From: Oceanobacillus sp. FSL K6-2867
GTDB lineage: Bacteria > Bacillota > Bacilli > Bacillales > Amphibacillaceae
Assembly (NCBI RefSeq): GCF_037963145.1
Contig: NZ_CP150144.1
Location: forward strand, 4,030,001 to 4,094,000
DNA: 64,000 nucleotides
Reading direction: 5' to 3'
Shown: in pieces, positions 28,954 to 38,650 of the stretch
Position numbering within the stretch: position 1 is the stretch's first letter
Layout of the letters: the number at the start of each line of letters is the position of its first letter
Translations under genes and position numbers: made by a program
Notes under the pieces: generated by a model
The model's database searches: none
The model's input: the letters and a program-made list of their open reading frames with translations, nothing else
Told to the model about the DNA's origin: nothing

Positions 28954-30069
28954 TTGAAGAATCGTAAGTTTATTCTATTGTTTACTTTATTGCTTAGTCT
29001 TGGAATTGTTTTAGCTGCATGTGGAAGCGGTTCAAATGAGGACAACACAACGGGCTCAGACGACAATAAGGATAATGCAGATAATGCATCATCTGAAGAG
29101 GATTACAGTATTGCAATGGTAACAGACCAAGGTGGGGTAGATGATAAATCATTTAACCAGTCTGCGTGGGAAGGTATCCAAGCATGGGGAGAAGAGAATG
29201 GATTATCAAAAGGTAGTGGATTCAATTATGCGCAATCCGCATCCCAAGCAGATTTTATGCCAAACATCACGCGACTTGTTAGGGATGAGTACAACTTAAT
29301 TTTCGGGACTGGTTTCCTTTTAAAAGAGGATATTCAAAAAGCCGCGGAACAATTTCCGGATACGTATTTTGCAATTGTAGATGATGTTGTAGAAGCTCCA
29401 AATGCACTTAGTGTTACATTTAAAGAGCACGAAGGCTCTTTCTTAGCTGGTGTTGCAGCAGCCAATAAAACAAAATCAAATAAACTTGGATTTGTTGGCG
29501 GAATTGATTCCCCTCTAATCACAAAATTTGAAGCAGGCTTTATTGCAGGCGCAAAATCTGTAAATCCTGATATTGAAGTAGATGTTCAGTATGCTGAAAC
29601 ATTTGATGATGCAGCAAAGGGTAAATTAATTGCATCCAATATGTACAGTAATGATGTTGACGTTATTTACCATGCATCTGGTGGAACTGGAAACGGTGTA
29701 TTTAACCAAGCAAAAGATATTAAACAAAATGACGCTGATCGTGAAATCTGGGTAATCGGTGTAGACGCTGACCAGCATGAAGAAGGCCAAATTGGCGACC
29801 ATAACGTAACATTAACTTCCATGGTAAAGCGAGTGGATGTTGCTGTACAGGATGTTGGTAAAATGCTGCAAGCAGGCGAATTCCCTGGTGGAGAACACTT
29901 AGAATTCGGGATAGAAGAAGACGGTATTTCAATTGCTGAAACAAATGCAGATGCATTTACTGAAGATATTAAGAATGCTGTTAATGAATGGCAAGAAAAA
30001 ATTCTTAACGGAGATGTAGAAGTACCTCAGACACGTGAAGAATTAGAATCATTTTTAGATGCACTTTAA
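28954..30069 (+). CDS. nupN: Nucleoside-binding lipoprotein (BMP family)
   Basis: Extracellular substrate-binding lipoprotein of a nucleoside ABC importer, 371 residues. The signal peptide ends in the lipobox VLAAC with the acylated Cys at 23, followed by an Asp/Asn/Ser-rich tether (about 26-50). The BMP/PnrA fold shows as MVTDQGGVDDKSFNQSAWEG, KLGFVGGID and ASGGTGNGVF. The start is TTG behind AGGGGGC. A hairpin separates it from the ATPase gene, which usually lets the binding protein be made in excess. Confidence 0.92.
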   Translation: MKNRKFILLFTLLLSLGIVLAACGSGSNEDNTTGSDDNKDNADNASSEEDYSIAMVTDQGGVDDKSFNQSAWEGIQAWGEENGLSKGSGFNYAQSASQADFMPNITRLVRDEYNLIFGTGFLLKEDIQKAAEQFPDTYFAIVDDVVEAPNALSVTFKEHEGSFLAGVAAANKTKSNKLGFVGGIDSPLITKFEAGFIAGAKSVNPDIEVDVQYAETFDDAAKGKLIASNMYSNDVDVIYHASGGTGNGVFNQAKDIKQNDADREIWVIGVDADQHEEGQIGDHNVTLTSMVKRVDVAVQDVGKMLQAGEFPGGEHLEFGIEEDGISIAETNADAFTEDIKNAVNEWQEKILNGDVEVPQTREELESFLDAL

Positions 30070-30077
30070 TAAATAAA

Positions 30078-30107
30078 GAAGAAGGCTAATCGCTTTTAGC
30101 CTTCTTC
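30078..30107 (+). terminator. Intercistronic hairpin nupN-nupO
   Basis: GAAGAAGGCTAA and TTAGCCTTCTTC form a 12-bp stem without a T run. Such stems behind binding-protein genes act as partial terminators or mRNA 3-prime protectors. Confidence 0.6.
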
Positions 30108-30248
30108 AATCATGTTAAATAAAATTTTCAACTAAAGAGGATTAATATTAATTATTAATAGAGGTTGTACTAATAGTCCTTTTTATTTGATAATTTTATA
30201 ACAAAGTGAGCAGCCAAGATAATAAGGTTAACAAAGGGGTGAGAACCG

Positions 30249-31787
30249 GTGGAATATGTAATTGAAATGTTGAATATACGCAAGGAATTTCCTGGAATCG
30301 TAGCAAATGATAATATTACAGTCCAGCTCAAACAAGGTGAAATTCATGCACTGCTAGGAGAGAATGGTGCTGGAAAATCCACATTGATGAATGTGTTATT
30401 TGGTTTATACCAGCCGGAACAAGGAGAAATTCGTGTTAAAGGTAAAAAGGTAAATATTACGAACCCGAATATTGCGAATGATCTTGGAATTGGGATGGTG
30501 CACCAACATTTTATGCTTGTTGAGCCATTTACAGTGACTCAAAACATAGTTCTCGGAAGTGAACCAACTAAAAAAACGGGTGTTATTAATGTTGAAAAAG
30601 CCAGGAAAGATATTAAGGAAATTTCCGACCGCTACGGACTGAAGGTCGATCCAGATGCAAAAGTAAGTGATATTTCAGTCGGTATGCAACAGCGTGTAGA
30701 AATTTTAAAAACTTTGTATCGTGGAGCCGAAGTACTTATTTTTGATGAACCAACTGCAGTATTAACACCTCAAGAGATAAATGAACTAATGGAGATTATG
30801 CGTTCACTTATTAAGGAAGGTAAATCTATTATTCTTATAACACATAAACTTAAGGAAATAATGGAAGTTTGTGACAGGTGTACGGTTATTCGCAAAGGAA
30901 AAGGAATCGGCACTGTAAATGTTGCGGAGACAAACACAAATGAATTGGCATCACTTATGGTTGGTAGAGAAGTACATTTCAAAACAGAGAAGAAGCAAGC
31001 GGAGCCTCAGGGAACTGTTTTAACGATAGAAAATCTAGTTGTAAAAGATTCAAGAAAAGTAGAATTAGTTAAAGGCCTGAATCTTGAGCTTCGTGCTGGA
31101 GAGATTGTCGGAATTGCCGGTGTAGACGGTAATGGACAATCAGAATTGATTGAGGCAATAACGGGACTGCGCCAAGCAGTATCGGGAAGTATTAAGCTTA
31201 AAAATAAAAACATTACCAATAAGAGTCCGAGAAAGGTAACAGAGAGTGGTGTTGGTCATATACCACAGGACAGGCATCGATTTGGACTTGTGCTGGATTA
31301 TTCTATTGGTGAAAATATTGTGCTGCAAACCTATTATAAGAAGCCTTATTCGAAGGCAAAAGTATTGAATTACAAAGCAATCTATGAGAAAGCAGAAAAG
31401 ATTATTAAAGAATATGATGTTCGTACGCCGAGCGTCCTCACGAAGGCAAGGGCTCTTTCTGGCGGTAATCAGCAAAAAGCAATTATTGGTCGCGAAGTGG
31501 ATCGATCACCTGATTTATTGATTGCTGCCCAGCCGACACGAGGACTGGATGTAGGTGCTATTGAATTTATTCATAAAAAATTAATTGAAGAACGTGATAA
31601 AGGAAAGGCAATTCTATTAATTTCTTTTGAACTAGATGAAATTATGAACGTCAGTGATCGAATTGCAGTTATGTTTGATGGGAAAATTGTTGCTGAAGTG
31701 AAGCCAGAAGAAACGACTGAACAGGAGCTTGGACTGTTGATGGCTGGAAGTCAGGTTAAGGAAGGTGATTCAAATGCCATCCAATAA
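30249..31787 (+). CDS. nupO: Nucleoside ABC transporter, double ATP-binding protein
   Basis: Fused ATPase of 512 residues with two ABC cassettes, the sugar/nucleoside-importer type. First cassette: Walker A GENGAGKST (about 37-45), signature SVGMQQR, Walker B LIFDEPTAVL. Second cassette: GVDGNGQSE in place of Walker A (degenerate), ALSGGNQQK signature and an altered Walker B (LLIAAQPTRGLD). Degeneration of one site is usual in this family. GTG start behind AAAGGGGTG. It overlaps nupP by 14 bases. Confidence 0.93.
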   Translation: MEYVIEMLNIRKEFPGIVANDNITVQLKQGEIHALLGENGAGKSTLMNVLFGLYQPEQGEIRVKGKKVNITNPNIANDLGIGMVHQHFMLVEPFTVTQNIVLGSEPTKKTGVINVEKARKDIKEISDRYGLKVDPDAKVSDISVGMQQRVEILKTLYRGAEVLIFDEPTAVLTPQEINELMEIMRSLIKEGKSIILITHKLKEIMEVCDRCTVIRKGKGIGTVNVAETNTNELASLMVGREVHFKTEKKQAEPQGTVLTIENLVVKDSRKVELVKGLNLELRAGEIVGIAGVDGNGQSELIEAITGLRQAVSGSIKLKNKNITNKSPRKVTESGVGHIPQDRHRFGLVLDYSIGENIVLQTYYKKPYSKAKVLNYKAIYEKAEKIIKEYDVRTPSVLTKARALSGGNQQKAIIGREVDRSPDLLIAAQPTRGLDVGAIEFIHKKLIEERDKGKAILLISFELDEIMNVSDRIAVMFDGKIVAEVKPEETTEQELGLLMAGSQVKEGDSNAIQ

Positions 31788-32820
31788 ATTGTTTACACTG
31801 CTGGTACCAATCGTTTCTGTTTTAATGGGATTGATTGCTGGTGCAATCATCATGCTGGTTTCTGGTTTTAATCCGATTGATGGCTATACTGCATTATGGA
31901 ATGGCGCATTTGGAGATTCCTATACTATTGGCGAAACGATTAGAAGAACTGCTCCTTATATTCTTACAGGGCTTTCTATCGCATTCGCATTTCGTACCGG
32001 GTTGTTTAATATCGGTGCAGAGGGACAGGTTATTGTAGGCTGGTTAGCAGCAGTTTGGGTAGGAATAGCAATTGATGCGCCAATGTATATTCATTTACCG
32101 CTTGCAATTCTTGCAGCAGCAGTTGCTGGTGGTTTATGGGCTTTTGTCCCAGGAATTTTAAAGGCGAAACTTGGGGTTCACGAAGTAATCGTAACAATTA
32201 TGATGAACTATATTGCTTTATTTACAACGAATGAAATTATAAGAAAAGTATTAACAGATGGACTTACGACAACTGATTCAATTGCTCCGTCAGCAACACT
32301 TGCTTCCGAGTGGATGCAAAGCCTTACTTTCTATTCACGTGTTCATTATGGTATTTTAATCGCATTATTTGCAGCTGTCATTATGTGGTTTATTATTCAA
32401 CGAACAACGATTGGTTATGAACTAAAATCAGTTGGATTTAATCAGCATGCTTCACGCTATGCTGGGATGAATGTAAGTAAAAATATTATATTGTCGATGG
32501 TTATTGCTGGTATGTTTGCAGGCTTAGCGGGGGCAATGGAAGGGCTAGGAACCTATGGAAACATATCCGTAACGGCAGGATTTTCTAATTTAGGGTTTGA
32601 TGGAATTGCTGTTGCGCTTTTAGGAGCCAACACTGCGATCGGAGTTGTTTTTGCAGCTTTCTTGTTTGGTGCACTTAAAGAAGGAGCTGGTGAAATGCCA
32701 ACAGGAGCTGGAATTCCGACAGAGCTTGTAGATATTATCATTGCGCTAATCATTTTCTTTGTAGCATCTAGTTACATTATTAGATGGGTAATCGTCCGCT
32801 TTAAAAAGGAGGGGAAATAA
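31774..32820 (+). CDS. nupP: Nucleoside ABC transporter permease 1
   Basis: Integral membrane permease of 348 residues with about ten hydrophobic segments and the BPD_transp_2 pattern (RTGLFNIGAEGQ, KAKLGVHEVIVTIMMNYIA, the SVGFNQHASRYAGMN loop that touches the ATPase, and VALLGANTAIGV). The ATG at 31774 behind GAAGGTG is preferred to the GTG inside that site. It overlaps the end of nupO and abuts nupQ. Confidence 0.92.
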   Translation: MPSNKLFTLLVPIVSVLMGLIAGAIIMLVSGFNPIDGYTALWNGAFGDSYTIGETIRRTAPYILTGLSIAFAFRTGLFNIGAEGQVIVGWLAAVWVGIAIDAPMYIHLPLAILAAAVAGGLWAFVPGILKAKLGVHEVIVTIMMNYIALFTTNEIIRKVLTDGLTTTDSIAPSATLASEWMQSLTFYSRVHYGILIALFAAVIMWFIIQRTTIGYELKSVGFNQHASRYAGMNVSKNIILSMVIAGMFAGLAGAMEGLGTYGNISVTAGFSNLGFDGIAVALLGANTAIGVVFAAFLFGALKEGAGEMPTGAGIPTELVDIIIALIIFFVASSYIIRWVIVRFKKEGK

Positions 32821-33774
32821 ATGATTGAAATACTGCAATCTGTTATCCCTACAGCGTTATTTTATTCAGCTCCTTTAATCTTAACGGCATTAGGCGGCGT
32901 TTTTAGTGAACGTTCTGGTGTTGTAAATATTGGTCTTGAAGGTTTAATGGTGATGGGTGCATTTGTTGGAATTGTATTTAATTTAACTTTTTCAGATGTA
33001 CTTGGAGTATGGACGCCTTGGGTATCTATTCTCGTAGCGATGGCCGTTTCAGCTGTTTTTTCTATTATTCATGCCGTAGCATCGGTCTCTTTCCACGCAA
33101 GCCAAGTTGTTAGTGGTGTAGCGATTAATATGCTCGCACTCGGTATAGGGGTTTATCTGACAAAACAATGGTATGGGAAAGGGCAAACAGATATGGTTGC
33201 TCAACCATTTTATACAACAGACATACCTTTACTATCAAAAATACCAGTACTTGGTTCAATCTTATTCCAAGGGATTTATATTACATCTTATTTGGCTATT
33301 ATTTTAGCTTTTGTTGCTTGGTTTGTATTGTACAAAACACCATTTGGCTTAAGGCTGCGTGCTGTTGGGGAACACCCAATGGCAGCTGATACAAACGGAA
33401 TTAATGTCAGTAAAATGCGTTATATCGCAGTTATTCTTTCTGGAGCTCTAGGAGGATTAGGAGGATCGGTATTTGCACTTACAATCGCATCTAATTTCTC
33501 TCATTCTACAATTGTTGGCCAAGGATTTATGGCACTTGCAGCTGTTATTTTCGGAAAATGGCATCCTCTTGGAGCGATGGGAGCAGCATTATTCTTTGGT
33601 TTCGCTCAAAGTCTGAGTGTTATTGGATCGAACATTCCAATTTTACAGGATGTACCCCAAATATTCTTGTTAATCGCACCATACGTGCTAACAATTCTTG
33701 CTTTGGCAGGTTTTATTGGACGTGCTGATGCTCCACGAGCGAATGGTGAGCCATACATTAAAGGCAGCAGATAA
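32821..33774 (+). CDS. nupQ: Nucleoside ABC transporter permease 2
   Basis: Second permease, 317 residues and about eight to nine membrane segments. It shares family motifs with NupP: ERSGVVNIGLEGLM, FHASQVVSGVAINMLALG, RAVGEHPMAADTNGINV and LAAVIFGKWHPLGA. The ATG starts directly after the nupP stop, behind AAGGAGGGG. Together the four genes make a complete importer of the NupNOPQ type, known in B. subtilis for guanosine. Confidence 0.92.
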   Translation: MIEILQSVIPTALFYSAPLILTALGGVFSERSGVVNIGLEGLMVMGAFVGIVFNLTFSDVLGVWTPWVSILVAMAVSAVFSIIHAVASVSFHASQVVSGVAINMLALGIGVYLTKQWYGKGQTDMVAQPFYTTDIPLLSKIPVLGSILFQGIYITSYLAIILAFVAWFVLYKTPFGLRLRAVGEHPMAADTNGINVSKMRYIAVILSGALGGLGGSVFALTIASNFSHSTIVGQGFMALAAVIFGKWHPLGAMGAALFFGFAQSLSVIGSNIPILQDVPQIFLLIAPYVLTILALAGFIGRADAPRANGEPYIKGSR

Positions 33775-33796
33775 GAATATAAATGTTATAACAGTA

Positions 33797-33830
33797 ACTG
33801 ACTTGCTTAGCATAGCAAGTCAGTTTTTTT
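33797..33830 (+). terminator. nup operon terminator
   Basis: AACTGACTTGCT and AGCAAGTCAGTT form a perfect 12-bp stem and the right arm runs into eight Ts. Confidence 0.9.
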
Positions 33831-33911
33831 TACCGTATAATGGATGATAAATGGTAAATTTGTGCAAGATATTTGAGGAGATATAAGAATATGTATTATC
33901 GGAGGGTGCCA

Positions 33912-35201
33912 ATGGATACAATTCAAGAGAATCGCTTTGACGAACAAGGTCTTAAGCTTCATTTTATTCAAACGAAAAAGTTTAAAACGATTAATATTGT
34001 AGCGAAAATTAAAGCTAAATTGGAGAAGGAGACGATTACAAAGCGAGCGTTGCTTCCTTATATTCTGAAGCAAGGAACAAAAACTTATCCAGATAGAAGT
34101 TCAATGCAGTTAAAGTTAGCTGATTTATATGGCGCAGTTTTAACTGCAGATGGTAGTAAAAAGGGAGAAAATCACATTATTACCGTTCGTCTTGAGTTTG
34201 CAAATGAAAAATTCGTCCCTGACGCATCGAACGTGATGGATGAAGCAATTCAGCTATTCAGCGAAGTGCTCTTTCATCCCAATGCAGGCGCAAATGGGTT
34301 CGATGATGCCGTTTTTAAACGTGAAATCGGTACATTAAAACAAAAAATAAATGCGATTCAAGATGATAAAATGAGTTATGCGAATATGCGCCTGATTGAT
34401 GAAATGTGCAGTGAAGAGGCTTATCAGTTGCATGTACATGGCTATGAAGAAGATTTAAATACCTTAACTAATGAAGATTTGTTCAGCTATTATAAGCAAA
34501 TGCTTGAACAAGATAAGATGGATATCTATGTACTTGGAGATTTTGCTGAAGAAAAAGTGAAGCATTTAATCATGGATACAATGCAAAGAACGGAGCAGGT
34601 AGTTAGAGCCGAATCGGCAACGCCTGTCAGAAAATCGGTGGAAGAGCAGCAGGAAATAATCGAGAAGCAAAAAGTACAGCAAGCAAAACTGCATATTGGT
34701 TATCGTACGAATACGACATATCAAGATGATGCTTACTTTGCCTTGCAAGTTTTTAATGGGCTGTTCGGAGGCTTTCCAAGCTCGAAATTATTTATAAATG
34801 TCAGAGAAAAAAATAGTCTGGCCTATTATGCTTCTTCAAGGCTGGAAAGTCATAAAGGATTATTATTTGTTTTTAGTGGAATCGCCCCAAATGATTTTGA
34901 AAAAGCAAGAGATATCATTCGATTGCAAGTGCAAGCAATGAAAGACGGTGATTTTACAGAACAAGAATTGAATGAGACAAAGGATTTAATTATTAATCAG
35001 TTAAAAGAAACGATGGACCATCCGCAAGGCTTAATTGAAATACTATATCAGCAAGTTATTGGAAATCGTCTGATGACACCAGATGAATTGCTTGAAGGCA
35101 TTAAAAATGTCACGAAAGAAGAAATCGTTCATGTTGCAAGCAAAATCGAAGAAGATACTGTGTACTTATTAACGAATGAAGGAGGGGATCAGGATGAATA
35201 A
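33912..35201 (+). CDS. ymfF: M16-like peptidase homologue YmfF (inactive type)
   Basis: Insulinase-fold protein of 429 residues lacking the HXXEH zinc motif: the corresponding place reads ALLPYILKQGTKTYP. The C-terminal half keeps the family loop (FGGFPSSKLFINVREKNSLAYY). It is paired with YmfH, which has the motif, so the two probably form a heterodimer of one catalytic and one structural subunit, as in other M16 pairs. I chose ATG 33912 (GGAGGG, six bases before); upstream in-frame starts exist. It overlaps ymfH by eight bases. Confidence 0.9.
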   Translation: MDTIQENRFDEQGLKLHFIQTKKFKTINIVAKIKAKLEKETITKRALLPYILKQGTKTYPDRSSMQLKLADLYGAVLTADGSKKGENHIITVRLEFANEKFVPDASNVMDEAIQLFSEVLFHPNAGANGFDDAVFKREIGTLKQKINAIQDDKMSYANMRLIDEMCSEEAYQLHVHGYEEDLNTLTNEDLFSYYKQMLEQDKMDIYVLGDFAEEKVKHLIMDTMQRTEQVVRAESATPVRKSVEEQQEIIEKQKVQQAKLHIGYRTNTTYQDDAYFALQVFNGLFGGFPSSKLFINVREKNSLAYYASSRLESHKGLLFVFSGIAPNDFEKARDIIRLQVQAMKDGDFTEQELNETKDLIINQLKETMDHPQGLIEILYQQVIGNRLMTPDELLEGIKNVTKEEIVHVASKIEEDTVYLLTNEGGDQDE

Positions 35202-36477
35202 AGAAACCTATGAAAGTATTGGAGAAACACTTTATTCAGAAAAACTCGCTAATGGATTAACAGTGTTCTTACTGCCGAAGCCAGAAATGACTAAATCATT
35301 TGGCATTTTTTCAACGAATTATGGTTCCATTGATCAAACGTTCGTTCCTTTAGGTGAAACAGATGAAGTTACTGTTCCAGAAGGAGTAGCACATTTTTTA
35401 GAGCACAAGCTATTTGAAAAAGAAGACCGAGACGTTTTTGCTGATTTCGGCAAACAAGGTGCATCGCCAAATGCCTATACATCATTTACGAAGACCGCCT
35501 ATTTATTTTCAGCAACAAGTCAAATCGAGAAGAATGTGGAAACACTAATAGACTTTGTACAGGATCCATACTTCTCTGATCAGTCAGTGGAAAAGGAAAA
35601 GGGGATTATTGCACAGGAGATTAAAATGTATGATGATCAACCGGATTGGCAGGCCTTTATGGGTACAATTAAAAGCATGTTTCAAAATCATCCTGTAAAA
35701 GTCGATATTGCAGGTACAGTGGACTCCATTACTTCTATAACAAAAGAGGATCTGTATACGTGCTATCATACGTTTTATCATCCGGAAAATATGACGCTAT
35801 TCGTTGTGGGAAATTTTGAAGTGGAGCCGATGATGGAAATGATAACATCAAACCAGCAGAAAAAGACTTTTGAAAAAATGGCTGAATTGAGGCGAGATTT
35901 TCCTGCGGAGCCGCGAGAAGTTGCAATGAAGGAAAATACGATTCAAATGCCAGTATCGATTCCCAAATGTACAATTGGGATTAAAGATTCCAATTCTCAC
36001 CTCGACAAAGCTGAATTTTTAAGAAAAGATCTACTAGGAAGCATGATGCTAAGTCATTTCTTTTCTACTGGAGGGGAATTTTATCAAGAATTGTACAAGG
36101 CAGATTTAATCGACGATAGTTTTTATTTTGAAACAAACCTTGAGAGGAATTTTGGATATTCGATGATTGGCAGTAATGCAGCTCAACCGGAGGAATTTGC
36201 AGCTAAAGTAAAGGAACAATTATTATCAACGAAAAATTATGTGTTAACAGATGAAGTGTTTGAACGTATGAAAAAGAAAAAAATCGGTCAATTGTTGCGT
36301 GCGATGAATTCACTTGAATTTATTGCGAATAAATATATCCATTACCATACACTGGGAATTAATTTGTTTGAAGTTATTCCTGCAATTCAGGCACTATCAC
36401 TAAAAGATGCACAGGATTTCTTAAAAGTATGGATTGCTGAGGAACGACTAGCAGTATGTACAATAAGTGCCTCATAA
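35194..36477 (+). CDS. ymfH: M16 zinc peptidase YmfH
   Basis: Putative zinc metallopeptidase of 427 residues with HFLEH near residue 67 and the downstream Glu in EIKMYDDQPDWQ. Partner of YmfF by overlap and family logic. The ATG at 35194 follows GGAGGGGATC. The substrate is unknown; the pair lies in a conserved cluster with envelope, fatty-acid-like reductase and cell-shape genes. Confidence 0.92.
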   Translation: MNKETYESIGETLYSEKLANGLTVFLLPKPEMTKSFGIFSTNYGSIDQTFVPLGETDEVTVPEGVAHFLEHKLFEKEDRDVFADFGKQGASPNAYTSFTKTAYLFSATSQIEKNVETLIDFVQDPYFSDQSVEKEKGIIAQEIKMYDDQPDWQAFMGTIKSMFQNHPVKVDIAGTVDSITSITKEDLYTCYHTFYHPENMTLFVVGNFEVEPMMEMITSNQQKKTFEKMAELRRDFPAEPREVAMKENTIQMPVSIPKCTIGIKDSNSHLDKAEFLRKDLLGSMMLSHFFSTGGEFYQELYKADLIDDSFYFETNLERNFGYSMIGSNAAQPEEFAAKVKEQLLSTKNYVLTDEVFERMKKKKIGQLLRAMNSLEFIANKYIHYHTLGINLFEVIPAIQALSLKDAQDFLKVWIAEERLAVCTISAS

Positions 36478-36492
36478 GGATAGGAAGAGACG

Positions 36493-37209
36493 ATGGGGAA
36501 AAATATATTAATTATCGGAGCAAGCGGTGATATTGGATACGCAATCGCTGAACGTCTTGCTCTGGATGGCTACCGATTATTGTTGCATTATCATAAAAAT
36601 AGAACTGGCATTGATTTGCTGCGGGAACGTCTAACGAATGAATCAGTGCTTGCTGTGATTCAGGCAGATTTAAGCAATCAAGATGAGATTAAGCATTTCT
36701 TAACAAAGCTGGTCTTTCCAGTGGATGGTATTATCTTTGCAGGCGGCACTGCTTATTACGGATTATTGCAGGATACTTCAGAAGAGGCTATGGATACGCT
36801 GTTAGCATTACATGTGAAAGCACCATGGATGATTACCAAACATCTTTTGCCGCCAATGATAGCAAGCAGGAAAGGAAATATCATTATGATTACTTCAATC
36901 TGGGGAAATGTTGGTGCTAGTTATGAAGTCATCTATTCTTCTGTTAAGGGTGCGCAAAACAGCTTTATAAAGGCCTTGGCGAAGGAAGTAGCCCCTTCTG
37001 GGATTTCTGTTAATGGGATAAGTCCAGGTTACATTGAAACGAAGATGAATCATCATTTAACGGAAGAAGAAAAGCAAGCAATTATAGATGAAATTCCAAT
37101 GAGCAGAGCAGGCCAGCCCAGCGAGGTAGCTCAAACGGTCAGTTTTTTGCTTGATGAAAGGTCAGCCTATATTCAGGGAGAAATTATTAATATAAATGGA
37201 GGCTGGTAG
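36493..37209 (+). CDS. ymfI: Short-chain dehydrogenase YmfI
   Basis: NADPH-type SDR of 238 residues with GASGDIG at 8-14 and the catalytic Ser-Tyr-Lys (MITSIWGN...YSSVK near 145). In B. subtilis YmfI has been shown to reduce the 5-aminopentanone group on elongation factor P, completing its modification. The chain ends with the family IQGEIININGGW. It starts 15 bases after ymfH. Confidence 0.92.
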   Translation: MGKNILIIGASGDIGYAIAERLALDGYRLLLHYHKNRTGIDLLRERLTNESVLAVIQADLSNQDEIKHFLTKLVFPVDGIIFAGGTAYYGLLQDTSEEAMDTLLALHVKAPWMITKHLLPPMIASRKGNIIMITSIWGNVGASYEVIYSSVKGAQNSFIKALAKEVAPSGISVNGISPGYIETKMNHHLTEEEKQAIIDEIPMSRAGQPSEVAQTVSFLLDERSAYIQGEIININGGW

Positions 37210-37325
37210 GGCGTCCAGGTGTTAGACATTTTATTTTATGTGTTGTTTGTTTGTTCATTTGGCTGTATAAATTACGCCAACCTTCATATACTATGCAAGA
37301 TATTATGAATGAAGGAGGCTCACTA

Positions 37326-37577
37326 ATGTCTGTATTAGATAATTTTGATACGTGGAAAGGTTTTTTGGCCAATCGAATTCAGCAAGCGCAGCAGCAAGGT
37401 ATGGATCAGCAAACAATGTCAGCGGTCGCTGCTGAAGTAGGTGATTATCTTGCTCAGAGCGTTGATGCTAAAAACAGCGAGGAAGCGGTTTTAAAAGAGC
37501 TATGGAACGCTGCAACTGAACAAGAGCAGCAAGCTATTGCAAATATAATGATTAAGCTTGTCCAAAAACAGCAATAA
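37326..37577 (+). CDS. ymfJ: YmfJ, DUF3243 protein
   Basis: A small soluble protein of 83 residues, helical and Gln/Ala-rich, starting MSVLDNFDTWKGFLANRI, the DUF3243 pattern. The ATG at 37326 follows GAAGGAGG; the frame is open further upstream but that part is not family-like. Function unknown. It is followed by a terminator that ends the ymfFHIJ cluster. Confidence 0.9.
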   Translation: MSVLDNFDTWKGFLANRIQQAQQQGMDQQTMSAVAAEVGDYLAQSVDAKNSEEAVLKELWNAATEQEQQAIANIMIKLVQKQQ

Positions 37578-37610
37578 GAAGCCGGCGATTGTAAATCTTA
37601 TAGAATAAAG

Positions 37611-37641
37611 GGCTATATAGTATCTACTATATGGCTTTTTT
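37611..37641 (+). terminator. ymfJ terminator
   Basis: GGCTATATAGTA and TACTATATGGC pair (one G-T) and six Ts follow. Confidence 0.75.
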
Positions 37642-37856
37642 ATGTATAAGCTAAAAATTATATGAAAACTATGGTAATTGCTATTTAGAAAAAATGAAAA
37701 TAATGTTATATTACTTATAGAGGTTTAAAGGTTATCAATGTGGTGTATCAAGCTTAATGTTTTAACTGTTACTAATGTGGAATATATGTAATAAATTATT
37801 ATCCGAGCTATCAATTGCTTAATATAAATAAAGTATGTAAAATAAAGGGGCTTATT

Positions 37857-38648
37857 ATGGATAGGACAGAATGGTATCTTGAATACGAAATTCAAATTAA
37901 CCGTCCTGGTTTACTTGGGGATATTTCTTCTTTATTAGGGATGCTTTCGATTAACATAATTACAATAAATGGTGTTGAGAATGCCCGAAGAGGTATGCTG
38001 CTCTTATCCAAACACGATGAAAATATAATGCGTTTAAAGTCCATTCTGCAAACAATGGATACGATTAAATTATTTAAATTACGGAAACCTAAGCTTAAAG
38101 ATAAAATGGCAGTTCGTCATGGGAAATATATACATACTGACCACGACGACAGGAAAACGATTCGATTTGTTAGAGATGAATTGGGACTTCTTGTTGATTT
38201 TATGGCAGAGCTATATAAGCAAGATGGTCATAAGCTAATCGGGATTCGCGGAATGCCCCGAGTGGGCAAGACGGAATCTATTGTAGCTGCTAGTGTTTGT
38301 GCAAGTAAACGCTGGTTGTTTGTATCAAGTACAATGATTAAACAAACAGTTCGTAATCAATTAATTGAGGGAGAATATAATCAAGATAATGTATATATTA
38401 TTGATGGGGTTCTCTCCAAAAGAATGGCTAATGAGAAACATTGGCAATTAATCCGCGAAATTATGCAGCTGCCCACGGTTAAAGTAGTTGAGCATCCAGA
38501 TGTCTTTGTGCAGTCTACAGAGTATAGTATGGACGACTTTGATTATATTATTGAGTTACGCACAGATGTAAATGAAGAGATTACATATGAACCGGTAGAG
38601 CGAGATCAGTTCAGTAATAATAATGGCTTTTCAATGTTTGATTTCTAA
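37857..38648 (+). CDS. ymfK: YmfK, DUF3388 protein with ACT-like and P-loop parts
   Basis: Conserved protein of 263 residues. The N-terminal 75 residues look like an ACT regulatory domain (YEIQINRPGLLGDISSLLG, then INGVENARRGMLLL). The rest has a P-loop, GMPRVGKT at 132-139, preceded by a hydrophobic strand (HKLIGIRG) and followed by FVSSTM and VYIIDGVL, which could be a Walker B strand. So it may be a small-molecule-sensing NTPase. ATG 37857 follows AAAGGGG. Position before the RodZ-like gene is conserved in Bacillus. No function is known to me. Confidence 0.88.
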   Translation: MDRTEWYLEYEIQINRPGLLGDISSLLGMLSINIITINGVENARRGMLLLSKHDENIMRLKSILQTMDTIKLFKLRKPKLKDKMAVRHGKYIHTDHDDRKTIRFVRDELGLLVDFMAELYKQDGHKLIGIRGMPRVGKTESIVAASVCASKRWLFVSSTMIKQTVRNQLIEGEYNQDNVYIIDGVLSKRMANEKHWQLIREIMQLPTVKVVEHPDVFVQSTEYSMDDFDYIIELRTDVNEEITYEPVERDQFSNNNGFSMFDF

Positions 38649-38650
38649 AA

